64,000 bases of DNA, taken from NCBI RefSeq assembly GCF_028622875.1, contig NZ_CP117709.1:1798001-1862000 (forward strand), written 5' to 3'. Of the stretch, positions 52,479-60,900 are shown piece by piece. The notes beneath the pieces are model-generated. The model was not told where the DNA came from. It searched no databases and worked only from the letters and a program-made list of their open reading frames with translations. This DNA is from Streptomyces sp. MMBL 11-1 (GTDB lineage Bacteria; Actinomycetota; Actinomycetes; Streptomycetales; Streptomycetaceae). The position numbers and the translations under genes are program-made. How positions within the stretch are numbered: the stretch's first letter is position 1; every line of letters starts with the position of its first letter.

Positions 52479-52636
52479 GCGCCCCTCGCTCCTGCCGGTC
52501 GGCCCGGCTGCGCCCCTCGCTCCTGCCGGTCGGACCGCCCGCGCCTGCTTCTCGGCCGGTCAGGCCGCCCGTGCCCGGGTCGCCGCCGCTCAGCCCCGCC
52601 TGCGCCTGCGTCCGGGCCGGTCAGGCCGCCCGTGCC
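52479..52636. repeat. Decaying tandem repeats of about 31 bases
   Basis: The 23-base sequence starting CGCCCCTCGCTCCTGCCGGT occurs exactly at 52480-52502 and 52511-52533. The 22-base sequence starting GGCCGGTCAGGCCGCCCGTG occurs at 52554-52575 and 52615-52636. Intermediate, weaker copies join them. The array fills the gap after the MocR gene and runs into the last codons of the oxidoreductase gene. Confidence 0.7.
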
Positions 52637-53538
52637 TGCCTCTCCGCCGCCACCAGCAGCTCCGTGGGGTGGAGGCCGAAGCGCGCGTCGCAGGCGTGCG
52701 GCACTCCCGTGCGTACCGCTTCGGCCAGGGCGTCCACCGCGCCCCGGAACGCCGTCTCCGCCCCGTCCCAGCCGGGGACCGACGCCGTGCCCCGCTCGCC
52801 CCGGAACTCGATCTCCACGCCCGCCGCACCGGGCGGGGCACTGAGCCCGAGGGTCACCGTGCTGGACGCGCCGGAGGTGTGGCGCAGGATCAGGTGCGTG
52901 GTGTCGGCCGGCCCCCGGGCGGCGGTGAGGTGCTCCACGTCCCCCAGGACCGGGATCAGCACGGAGAGCGCGTGCGGGCCGACGTCCCACAGGCCCCCCT
53001 TCTCGCGCCGCCACGGGGAGTCCGCGTACTCACTGGTCGAACCTGCCGCGTAGAGCGATCCCAGCCACTGGGCGCGAGCCGTGAACCAGCCGCCCACCGC
53101 GGCCTGTTCGGCGATCCACGCGGAGGTCTCGGGAGCGAACCGGAGCGTGCAGAAGACGACCGAGGCGACCCCCGCCCTCTCCGCCGCCCCGGCCACCGCG
53201 CGGGCCCCCTCGACCGTCGTGGCGACCGGCTTGTCCATCAGGAGGTGGCAGCCCGCCTCGGCGGCGCGGACCGCGAGCGGGGCCTGGACGTCCGGCGGCA
53301 GCGCGAAGGCCACCGCGTCGCTCGCCCCGAGAAGTGCGTCGATGCCCTCCTCACCGGTGTAGGCGCGGGTGCCGTGGGCGGCGGCGAGAGCGTCGGCCGC
53401 CTCGGCCCTGCGCCCCCACACCCCGCTCAGTTCCACGCCGGGATGGGCGGCGAGCGCGGGGGCATGGGTGTTGCGCGCCCAGGGACCGGCGCCGAGGAGG
53501 CCGATGCGCAGGGGTGCGGTGGCAGCAGCTGGTGTCAT
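52621..53538 (-). CDS. Gfo/Idh/MocA-family oxidoreductase
   Basis: 305 residues. An N-terminal NAD(P)-binding fold (LRIGLLGAGPWARNTHAPALAAHP, WGRRAEAADALAAAHGTRAY) leads to the family motif HLLMDKPVATTVEGA, in which Lys is usually catalytic, and a C-terminal beta-sheet domain. The substrate is probably a sugar or polyol but cannot be specified. ATG at 53538 lies seven bases after CACACT, a leaderless layout. Its last codons are made of the repeat unit described at 52479-52636. Confidence 0.88.
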   Translation of the reverse strand: MTPAAATAPLRIGLLGAGPWARNTHAPALAAHPGVELSGVWGRRAEAADALAAAHGTRAYTGEEGIDALLGASDAVAFALPPDVQAPLAVRAAEAGCHLLMDKPVATTVEGARAVAGAAERAGVASVVFCTLRFAPETSAWIAEQAAVGGWFTARAQWLGSLYAAGSTSEYADSPWRREKGGLWDVGPHALSVLIPVLGDVEHLTAARGPADTTHLILRHTSGASSTVTLGLSAPPGAAGVEIEFRGERGTASVPGWDGAETAFRGAVDALAEAVRTGVPHACDARFGLHPTELLVAAERQARAA

Positions 53539-53651
53539 GGTGGCCAGTGTGCCCGGTGCGCGGACAGGGCCGCGTATGCGGTGGCGGCAGGGCGCCGGAA
53601 CCGCCCTCGATCTCGCGTGGCCTTCCGGGCGCGGCCCTGCGAACGCCCGAG

Positions 53652-53689
53652 GTAACACGGGGTTCACATCCGGGCAACGGACGGGAAAT
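53652..53689 (+). promoter_or_regulatory. GlnR-like half-sites upstream of glnII
   Basis: GTAAC, TTCAC, GCAAC and GAAAT follow one another with exactly six bases between each, ending 55 bases before the glnII start. This is the GlnR spacing seen at glnA with weaker half-sites. GlnR control of glnII is known in S. coelicolor. Confidence 0.65.
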
Positions 53690-53744
53690 CGCGTCTTGCC
53701 AAGCTGCGCCGCATAGACCGCTGCACCCGCAAAGGATGGCGTCC

Positions 53745-54779
53745 GTGACGTTCAAGGCTGAGTACATCTGGATAGACGGCACCGCGCCGACCGCCAAGCT
53801 TCGCTCCAAGACGAAGATCATCGACGGCGTGCCGTCGGGAGGCGTGGCGGAGCTGCCCGTCTGGGGATTCGACGGTTCCAGCACCAACCAGGCCGAGGGT
53901 CACGCGTCCGACCGGGTGCTGAAGCCCGTCTTCACCTGCCCGGACCCGATCCGCGGCGGCGACGACATCCTCGTCCTGTGCGAGGTCTTCGACATCGACA
54001 TGACGCCGCACGAGTCCAACACCCGCGCCGAGCTGCGGCCGGTCGCGGAGCGGTTCGCGGGTCAGGCCCCGATCTTCGGCATCGAGCAGGAGTACACCTT
54101 CTTCGACGGCCACCGCCCGCTCGGCTTCCCCGAGGGCGGCTTCCCGGCCGCGCAGGGCGGCTACTACTGCGGTGTCGGCGCGGACGAGATCTTCGGCCGC
54201 GAGATCGTGGAGAAGCACCTCGACAACTGCCTGGCGGCGGGGCTCGGCATCTCGGGCATCAACGCCGAGGTCATGCCCGGTCAGTGGGAGTTCCAGGTGG
54301 GGCCGCTGTCCCCGCTGGAGGTCTCCGACCAGCTGTGGGTGGCCCGTTGGCTGCTCTACCGCACCGCCGAGGACTTCCAGGTCTCCGCCACCCTGGACCC
54401 CAAGCCGGTCAAGGGCGACTGGAACGGCGCGGGCGCGCACACCAACTTCTCCACCAGGGCCATGCGTGAGGGCTACGGCGCGATCATCACCGCGTGCGAG
54501 TCGCTGGGCGAGGGCTCCAAGCCGCTGGACCACGTGAAGAACTACGGCGCGGGCATCGACGACCGGCTCACCGGCCTGCACGAGACCGCCCCGTGGAACG
54601 AGTACAGCTACGGCGTCTCCGACCGCGGCGCCTCGGTCCGTATCCCGTGGCAGGTCGAGCAGGACCGGAAGGGCTACATCGAGGACCGCCGTCCCAACGC
54701 CAACGTCGACCCGTACGTCGTCACCCGGCTGATCGTCGACACCTGCTGCACCGCGCTGGAGAAGGCCGGCCAGGCCTGA
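53745..54779 (+). CDS. glnII: Glutamine synthetase type II GlnII
   Basis: 344-residue eukaryotic-like glutamine synthetase, octameric or decameric and not adenylylated, used beside GlnA. It has YIWIDGTAPTAKLRSKTKI, LPVWGFDGSSTNQAEGHASD, FGIEQEYTFFD, the substrate site GINAEVMPGQWEFQVGP and DWNGAGAHTNFSTRAMRE. GTG at 53745 is preferred because AAAGGA lies eight bases before it. The ATG at 53736, which would add three residues, overlaps that site. GlnR-like half-sites precede it and a strong terminator follows. Confidence 0.96.
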   Translation: MTFKAEYIWIDGTAPTAKLRSKTKIIDGVPSGGVAELPVWGFDGSSTNQAEGHASDRVLKPVFTCPDPIRGGDDILVLCEVFDIDMTPHESNTRAELRPVAERFAGQAPIFGIEQEYTFFDGHRPLGFPEGGFPAAQGGYYCGVGADEIFGREIVEKHLDNCLAAGLGISGINAEVMPGQWEFQVGPLSPLEVSDQLWVARWLLYRTAEDFQVSATLDPKPVKGDWNGAGAHTNFSTRAMREGYGAIITACESLGEGSKPLDHVKNYGAGIDDRLTGLHETAPWNEYSYGVSDRGASVRIPWQVEQDRKGYIEDRRPNANVDPYVVTRLIVDTCCTALEKAGQA

Positions 54780-54793
54780 ATCCCGACGCCGGT

Positions 54794-54836
54794 CACGGCA
54801 GAGGGGCCCGCCGGTTCGGCGGGCCCCTCTGCCGTG
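54794..54836 (+). terminator. Terminator hairpin after glnII
   Basis: A perfect 20-bp stem (CACGGCAGAGGGGCCCGCCG with its complement) and loop GTT lie 15 bases after the stop. Confidence 0.88.
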
Positions 54837-54983
54837 CGGTGGGTTCGGGCTCTTCCTCCGTGCGGTGCGGGCCCCTCCTCCGTGGGCGGTGACGGCCCGG
54901 CGTGAGGAACGTGACGCCACGGGCCCGTACCGACGGGTGAGAGAAGCCTGATGCACCGCCGCGATGTCTGCTTCAATGGGCAC

Positions 54984-55103
54984 ATGGCCAGCTACCAGCA
55001 CCTCGCGTCGGGTCGCAGCGACCTCGAACCGTTCTGGCCTTCCCGTCAGCACCATGATTTCGACCGGGTGTGTTGCCGCGCGTGGAACGCGCAGGCCCTC
55101 TAA
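54984..55103 (+). CDS. Candidate 39-residue leader peptide
   Basis: MASYQHLASGRSDLEPFWPS, then RQHHDFDRVCCRAWNAQAL and a TAA stop. The RxHxDFxRVCCRA block resembles the leader peptides with an R-H-x-D-L-x-R-x-x-S/C-x-x-C pattern found before sulfur-related genes in actinobacteria. TTCAAT six bases before the ATG gives a leaderless promoter. It lies 81 bases before the winged-helix gene, so it may control that gene through cysteine supply. It could equally be a chance ORF. Confidence 0.45.
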   Translation: MASYQHLASGRSDLEPFWPSRQHHDFDRVCCRAWNAQAL

Positions 55104-55184
55104 AGCCGCTCACCCCGGCCTTCGGTCCGCGCGCACGACGCAAGTCCGTCCCTGACGACTCCTCGCGCGAAAGAGCTGACCCCC

Positions 55185-55793
55185 ATGGCGAACACCCGTA
55201 CTCTCTCCGCCGCGTCCGCCGCCACCACGGCGCCCCCGGCACCCGCTGCGGCCCGTCCCACCCGTTCCCTCCCCTCCCACCCGAACCGGCACCGGCTGCG
55301 CGCGGTCGACCGTGACGAGGCCGCCGGGCCGGCCGATGTAGCGGGCTTCCTCCCGCCCGGGGCCACGTGGATCCCCGCCCCGCAGCACACTCTGCCCACC
55401 CTGCCCGGACAGCCGCCGATGGTCGGCTACCTGGTGCTCGTACCGGCCGACCAGCGGCCGGCGCCGGTCCCGGCCGCCGATGCGGGGTCGCCCGCCGACG
55501 CGGGGACGCCCGCCGGACCGGTCCGGATCGACGCCGCCCGGCGTACGGCTTCGGTCGACGGTGTCGCCCTCGACCTCACGTACCTGGAGTTCGAGCTGCT
55601 GTCCCACCTGGTGGCGCACCCGCACCGGGTGCACACCCGCGACCAGTTGGTGACCACCGTGTGGGGCTACGGGCACGTGGGCGACGGGCGCACCGTCGAC
55701 GTCCATGTCGCCCGGCTGCGCCGCAAGCTCGGTGCCCAGTACCGCCGTTCGATCCAGACGGTCCGGCGGGTCGGGTACAAGTACACGCCCTGA
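55185..55793 (+). CDS. Winged-helix (OmpR-type) DNA-binding protein lacking a receiver domain
   Basis: 202 residues. The C-terminal 95 residues are an OmpR/PhoB-type trans-activation domain: VDGVALDLTYLEFELLSHLV, HTRDQLVTTVWGYGHVGDGRTVDVHVARLR and RSIQTVRRVGYKY. The N-terminal half is Ala/Pro-rich and has no phospho-acceptor receiver fold, so it is an orphan regulator not under direct kinase control. Its place after glnII is suggestive of a nitrogen-related role but proves nothing. ATG at 55185 follows an AAAGAG site. Confidence 0.88.
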   Translation: MANTRTLSAASAATTAPPAPAAARPTRSLPSHPNRHRLRAVDRDEAAGPADVAGFLPPGATWIPAPQHTLPTLPGQPPMVGYLVLVPADQRPAPVPAADAGSPADAGTPAGPVRIDAARRTASVDGVALDLTYLEFELLSHLVAHPHRVHTRDQLVTTVWGYGHVGDGRTVDVHVARLRRKLGAQYRRSIQTVRRVGYKYTP

Positions 55794-55850
55794 CCGCCCG
55801 GTTCGCCCCGCACGCCCGACGGCCCCGGGCCACGGTCTCTCCTCACCGTG

Positions 55851-55940
55851 GTCCGAGGCCGTCCGGGGTCGTCCGGGGCAGTCCCGGGCAGTCCGGGACC
55901 GTCCGGGGCAGTCCGGGGCCGTCCGGGGCAGTCCGGGGGG
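55851..55940. repeat. 10-bp tandem repeat, nine units
   Basis: Nine consecutive decamers with consensus GTCCGGGGCM start at 55851 and repeat every 10 bases to 55940. They fill the space between the stops of two convergent genes, four bases short of the MMPL stop. Confidence 0.85.
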
Positions 55941-55943
55941 CTG

Positions 55944-58091
55944 TCAGACCCGCTGGGCCGCCGGAGCCTGCGCGTCCACCGGTCCGGCCGCATCGCCGTA
56001 GCCGTCGTGGCTCTCGCCCTCCAGGCTCGGCAGGCGCGAAAGGCCGCGCGGCGTACGCCAGTTGCGCTCACCCAGGAGCAGCATCACGGAGGGCAGCAGC
56101 ACCATCCGTACGACGGTGGCGTCCAGCAGCACCGCGACGGCCAGGCCGACGCCCATCTGCTGCATGTCCTGCATGGACAGCGTGCCGAACACCGCGAACA
56201 CCGCCACCATGATGGCCGCCGCTCCGGTGACCGCCCCGGCCGTGCGGCGGATGCCGGTCTCGATCGCGGCCCGGTTGTCCAGGCCGCCGCCGCGCGCCTC
56301 CCGGATCCGGGAGACGACGAACACGTGGTAGTCCATGGACAGACCGAACAGGACGACGAGGACGAACAGCGGCATCCAGGCCTCGATCGCGCCGACGCCC
56401 TCGGAACCGATGAGGGAGGCGCCCCAGCCGTGCTGGAAGACGGCGGTCATCACCCCGTAGGAGGCGGCCACCGAGAGCAGATTGAGGACGATGGACGTCA
56501 CGGCGATGACGTAGCTGCGGAAGCAGAACAGCATGAGCAGGAAGGTGACCGCCGTGATGAAGGCGAAGACCGGGACGATGCCGCGTCGGAGCTGGTCGTT
56601 GAAGTCGACCGATCCGGCGGTCTCCCCCGTGACACGGGCCTGCGCCCCGGTGCCGTCGAACGCGGCGGGCAGGCGCTTCTCGCGGAGTTCGGTGAGGTCG
56701 GCCGTGCCGCCGGGGAGGGGGATCTCGACCTCGGCGACGTTCTCGGCGCGGTGGACGGTGACGTCCTCGAACCCGTCGAGGGCCTTGGTGACCTCGGGGG
56801 CGGTGATGTCGGGCGCGGTGACGACGACGAGGGCGGGAGCGGGGCCGCCGGGGAAGCTGTCGGTGATGCGGTTGTAGGAGATGGAGAGCTGCGCGTCGGA
56901 GCCGAACTGCTTCTCCAGACCGAGGGATTCGGTCTTCATGCCGAGGGCGGGCGCGGCGAGGGCGAGCAGCAGGACGACGGCGGCGACGGCGAACGTACGG
57001 GGCCGGGCGAGGACGGGGCCGAGCACCCGGCCGACGATGCGGCCACTGCCGGCCTGGCCGTGCTTGGCGCGGCGGTTCAGCAGGGGAACGCGGCCCGCGT
57101 CGATGCGGTCGCCGAGCCAGGAGAGCAGGGCGGGCAGGACGGTGACCGAGCCGATCATGGCGATGAACACGACGATGATCGTGGCGAGCGCGAAGCCCTT
57201 GAACAGCATGAGCCCGGAGAGGAACATGCCGCCCATCGCGACCATCACGGTGAGGCCGGAGACGAGGACCGCCCGGCCGCTGGTGGCGGCCGCGATGCGC
57301 AGGGCGGTCTCGGCGTCCCGTCCGGCGGCGCGCTCGTCGCGCTCGCGGCGCAGGTAGAAGAGGCAGTAGTCGACGCCGACGGCGAAGCCCATCAGGAACA
57401 TCACGGAGTACGTGGTCTGGAACAGGTGCAGCTGGTGGCTGGCGATCGACAGGAGGCCGAAGGCGGCCATGCACGCGGTGAGGGCGAGCCCGACCGGGAG
57501 CAGGGCGGCGACCACCGCGCCGAAGGCGACGAGGAGGATGCCGAGGGCCAGCGGTACGGCGGTGAACTCGGCCTTCTTGAAGTCCTCGGCCAGCAGATCG
57601 CCGAGCCACTTGCCCGCGCTGGCCTCGCCGAACTGGTGGATCTCGGTGTCCGGATGGCCCCTGCCCACGGCGGCGACCGCGTCCAGGACGGGCTGGATCC
57701 GGTCGGAGGAGGTGGCGGCCTCGCCCTTCATCTCGAAGGTGATCAGGGCGTCCTTGCCGTCCTCGGAGGCGACGGGCGGGGCGATGTTCTGCGTTTCGCC
57801 CGTGTCCCGTACGGCGGTGGCGAGGGCTTCGGCGGCCGGCTTCCAGTCGCCCGCGGCGGGGGCGGAGACCATGACGAGTTCGCCCGCGGGCTTGTCGAGT
57901 CCGGCGTCGAGGAGGATCTGTTCGGCGCGGGCGGACTCGCCCGCACCGTTCTCCGCGTCGGTCATCTCGACCATGCCGGTGGCCCCGCCGACGCCCGTGG
58001 CGAGCACGACGAAGAGCAGCCAGCCGAGTACGGCCGTCTTGCGATGGTGGGTGCTCCACACGCCGATGCGTGCGGCGAGATTGCGCCTCAT
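55944..58091 (-). CDS. MMPL-family transporter
   Basis: 715 residues, RND-superfamily exporter of the MmpL type for lipids, siderophores or drugs. It has a first helix at about 20-42, an extracytoplasmic loop, helices from about 180 to 380, a second loop, and helices from about 545 to 680. The proton-relay blocks are GFAVGVDYCLFYLRRERDE and FGLSMDYHVFVVSRIRE. ATG at 58091 follows GGGGGAG. It is divergent from a NarL-type two-component system, which is a likely regulator. The tail is acidic and Pro/Ala-rich. Confidence 0.92.
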   Translation of the reverse strand: MRRNLAARIGVWSTHHRKTAVLGWLLFVVLATGVGGATGMVEMTDAENGAGESARAEQILLDAGLDKPAGELVMVSAPAAGDWKPAAEALATAVRDTGETQNIAPPVASEDGKDALITFEMKGEAATSSDRIQPVLDAVAAVGRGHPDTEIHQFGEASAGKWLGDLLAEDFKKAEFTAVPLALGILLVAFGAVVAALLPVGLALTACMAAFGLLSIASHQLHLFQTTYSVMFLMGFAVGVDYCLFYLRRERDERAAGRDAETALRIAAATSGRAVLVSGLTVMVAMGGMFLSGLMLFKGFALATIIVVFIAMIGSVTVLPALLSWLGDRIDAGRVPLLNRRAKHGQAGSGRIVGRVLGPVLARPRTFAVAAVVLLLALAAPALGMKTESLGLEKQFGSDAQLSISYNRITDSFPGGPAPALVVVTAPDITAPEVTKALDGFEDVTVHRAENVAEVEIPLPGGTADLTELREKRLPAAFDGTGAQARVTGETAGSVDFNDQLRRGIVPVFAFITAVTFLLMLFCFRSYVIAVTSIVLNLLSVAASYGVMTAVFQHGWGASLIGSEGVGAIEAWMPLFVLVVLFGLSMDYHVFVVSRIREARGGGLDNRAAIETGIRRTAGAVTGAAAIMVAVFAVFGTLSMQDMQQMGVGLAVAVLLDATVVRMVLLPSVMLLLGERNWRTPRGLSRLPSLEGESHDGYGDAAGPVDAQAPAAQRV

Positions 58092-58335
58092 ACGGTTTCT
58101 CCCCCGGAGGTAAGCGTCAGGTAAGTGATCGGGACGCTTCGAATCTAGGAATCGGACGCGGCGCGCCCCAGCCGTCGGGGCCCCCGGTCGCGGAGGCGTA
58201 GGGGGCGGATCGGGGGGTGGTGCCAGGTACACCCCCGCCGGGTGGCGGACCGGCTGACGCGGCGGGGCGGGGCCGGGCGAGACTGGCACCCGGACCGGGA
58301 CCAGCCCGGCTCCTGCGAGGGGGGCGAGACCTGCG

Positions 58336-59604
58336 ATGAAGGTGTTCTCGGGGCGGCTGCGGCCGGCGGCGCTGGCGGCGGGACGCGGACTGTTCCTGTC
58401 AGTGGCCGGTCTGGCGGCGTCCATCACTCTGTTCGTGCTCGCGGTGCTCTCGATCGCCTTCATCCTGCTGGGCGTCGGCGTGTTCACCACCCCCGTCGTG
58501 CTGGAGGCGGTTCGCAGGCACGCCAACCAGCGGCGCCTGTGGGCGGTGACCTGGTCGGACGTACGGATTCCGGTCCCGTACCGGCCCCTGCCGAAGGACC
58601 TGCGGTCGGGGGTCACCGGCCAGGTCGAGCGCACCACGCTGATGCTGAAGGACCCGGCGACATGGCGGGACCTGCTGTGGCTGCTGGTCGACATGACGGC
58701 GGGCACGGTGGTGGCGGTCCTGGCGGCGGCCCTGATGATCTACCCCGTCGAAGGGCTGGTGCTGGCAGCGGGGCTGTGGCGGGTGTTCCGGGACGATCCG
58801 TACTGGTACGGGTTCGTGCCGGTGGACAGCCAGGCGACGGGGATCGCGGCCCTGGCGCTGGGGATCGTGCTCTTCCACATCGGGCTGTGGGCGAGCAGGC
58901 CGCTGCTGCGGCTGCACTTCGTGCTCGCCCGGGCGCTGCTCGCTCCCACCCAGGACCAGGAGCTGGCGCAGCGCGTCCAGCGGCTGACCGAGACCCGGCA
59001 CGAGGCGGTGGACACCGCCGCCTCCGAGCTGCGCCGCATCGAGCGGGACCTGCACGACGGGGCGCAGGCCCGGCTGGTCGCGATGGGCATGAACCTGGGC
59101 ACGGTCGAGGCGCTGATCGAGAAGGACCCGGCGCGGGCGAAGAAGATGCTGGCGATGGCCCGGGAGTCCTCGGCGGAGGCGCTGACCGAGCTGCGGGACC
59201 TGGTGCGGGGCATCCACCCGCCGGTCCTCGCGGAGCGGGGCCTCGGCGACGCGGTCCGTGCGCTGGCCCTGCGGCTGCCGGTCGCCTCCGAGGTGACGGT
59301 GGAGCTGCCGGGGCGGGCGGACGCCCCGGTGGAGTCGGCGGCGTACTTCGCGGTCAGCGAGGCCCTGACGAACACGGTGAAGCACGCGGAGGCGACGCGG
59401 GTCTTCGTGGACCTGCATTATGCGGAGGGGATGCTCCGGATCTCGGTGACGGATGACGGCAGGGGCGGTGCGGTCGTCGGATCGGGCTCGGGTCTGAGCG
59501 GGATCGAACGGCGACTGGGTACATTCGACGGCGTACTGGCCGTCAGCAGCCCCGCGGGCGGTCCCACCATGGTGACCATGGAGATTCCTTGCGCGTTGTC
59601 CTAG
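58336..59604 (+). CDS. Two-component sensor histidine kinase (HisKA_3 type)
   Basis: 422 residues. Two N-terminal helices (about 18-58) and two more (about 113-150 and 167-190) form a membrane sensor region of the kind seen in Streptomyces kinases with little extracellular sequence. The phospho-acceptor is His240 in RRIERDLHDGAQARLVAMGM. The HATPase domain has YFAVSEALTNTVKHAEA, DDGRGGAVVGSGSGLSGIERR. ATG at 58336. It overlaps its response regulator by 16 bases. The 244 bases before it are the shared control region with the MMPL gene, in which I see no clear operator. Confidence 0.92.
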   Translation: MKVFSGRLRPAALAAGRGLFLSVAGLAASITLFVLAVLSIAFILLGVGVFTTPVVLEAVRRHANQRRLWAVTWSDVRIPVPYRPLPKDLRSGVTGQVERTTLMLKDPATWRDLLWLLVDMTAGTVVAVLAAALMIYPVEGLVLAAGLWRVFRDDPYWYGFVPVDSQATGIAALALGIVLFHIGLWASRPLLRLHFVLARALLAPTQDQELAQRVQRLTETRHEAVDTAASELRRIERDLHDGAQARLVAMGMNLGTVEALIEKDPARAKKMLAMARESSAEALTELRDLVRGIHPPVLAERGLGDAVRALALRLPVASEVTVELPGRADAPVESAAYFAVSEALTNTVKHAEATRVFVDLHYAEGMLRISVTDDGRGGAVVGSGSGLSGIERRLGTFDGVLAVSSPAGGPTMVTMEIPCALS

Positions 59605-60236
59605 CCGAAGATCTCTTCCTGTTGCGCGACGGCCTGGTGCGCATGCTGGAGGCGTACGACTTCGAGATCGCCGCGGCTGTGGAGACCGGGCCGGAACTGA
59701 CCAGGGCGCTGGCCGAGTTGGAGCCGGACGTCGCCGTCGTCGACGTCCGGCTCCCGCCGTCCCACACGGACGAGGGCCTCCAGTGCGCCCTGGCCGCCCG
59801 CCGGGCGCGTCCTGGGCTTCCGGTGCTGGTGCTCTCGCAGCACGTGGAGCAGTTGTACGCGCGGGAGTTGCTGGCGGACGGCGATGGCGGCATCGGCTAT
59901 CTGCTGAAGGACCGGGTCTTCGACGCGGACCAGTTCATCGACGCTGTACGGCGGGTGGCGGCGGGCGGCACGGCGATGGACCCGCAGGTCATCTCCCAGC
60001 TCCTGTCGCGTCGTTCGCGGGACGAGCCGATGGGCGGACTCACCCCGCGCGAGCGGGAGGTGATGGGACTGGTGGCCCAGGGCCGCTCCAACGCCGCCAT
60101 CGCCTCGCAGCTGGTGATCACGGAGCGGGCGGTGGCCAAGCACACGTCGAACATCTTCGGCAAGCTCGATCTGCCCCCGTCGGACGACGACAACCGCCGG
60201 GTGCTGGCGGTCCTGGCGTATCTGGACCACGGCTGA
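59589..60236 (+). CDS. NarL/LuxR-type response regulator
   Basis: 215 residues. Receiver with Glu7/Asp8, phospho-acceptor Asp52 (AVVDVRLPP) and Lys107 (GYLLKDRV), then a LuxR helix-turn-helix (about 150-210, LTPREREVMGLVAQGRSNAAI). The start is a TTG at 59589, preceded by GGAG, inside the kinase gene, so the pair is translationally coupled. Likely target: the divergent MMPL exporter and its own operon. Confidence 0.92.
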   Translation: MRVVLAEDLFLLRDGLVRMLEAYDFEIAAAVETGPELTRALAELEPDVAVVDVRLPPSHTDEGLQCALAARRARPGLPVLVLSQHVEQLYARELLADGDGGIGYLLKDRVFDADQFIDAVRRVAAGGTAMDPQVISQLLSRRSRDEPMGGLTPREREVMGLVAQGRSNAAIASQLVITERAVAKHTSNIFGKLDLPPSDDDNRRVLAVLAYLDHG

Positions 60237-60711
60237 CCCGGCCCCCTTCGGCCCCCGTCCGGAGGCGGAATCAGGGGTGGGCGACCGCAAGACCCACGAC
60301 GTACGCCTCCACCACCTCGCCGTCCGGGAACACGGCGGCCAGCAGAGCCCGTTCGCGGTCGAAGTAGTCGCGGACCGCCGCCGGATCGCCGATCAGGAAG
60401 TCGGAGTGGGTGGCCAGGTTGGCGATATGGGCGTCGATCGGTACGCGCCGGCTCCACGCCACCTGCCGGGTGCGGAAGTCGAGCCCGTCGGGCAGTTCGG
60501 CCCGGAAGCGGGCCCGGTGGGACGGGGCGGCGGGGGCCTCCACCCCGAAGAAGACCCGCATCCGGTCCTCCTGGTCGACGAGCCACTCCACGGACGGGTC
60601 GCCGTCGTTCCACCAGAGCGCCAGCGCCCCGCCCGGGCGCAGCACCCGGCGGGCCTCGGGTATCGAGCGTGCCGGGTCGGTCCAGTGCCACGCCTGGGCG
60701 TACGTGATCAG

Positions 60712-60900
60712 GTCCGTGACTCCTCCCCCTCGTGAACGAGGGGGCTTCTCGCTATGCCTGGTCGGCGTTGCGACGGACCAGCCCGGCCCGTAGAACGTTC
60801 CGGGCGCCCACCGTGTCCGCGTGCGCTGAGTGGCCGCACGAGGCGCAGTGGAACTTCTCCTGGGTGGGCCGGTTCTCCTTGGCGGTGTGCCCGCATTCGG
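60712..60900 (-). ncRNA. Predicted omega RNA (reRNA) at the tnpB 3' end
   Basis: By analogy with characterised TnpB systems, the guide RNA is made from the end of tnpB through the right-end hairpin, and its guide is the flanking DNA. Here that flank is the methyltransferase sequence reading CTGATCACGTACGCC on the minus strand. The position is inferred from the family rule. The only direct structural support is the hairpin near 60725-60744. Confidence 0.4.
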
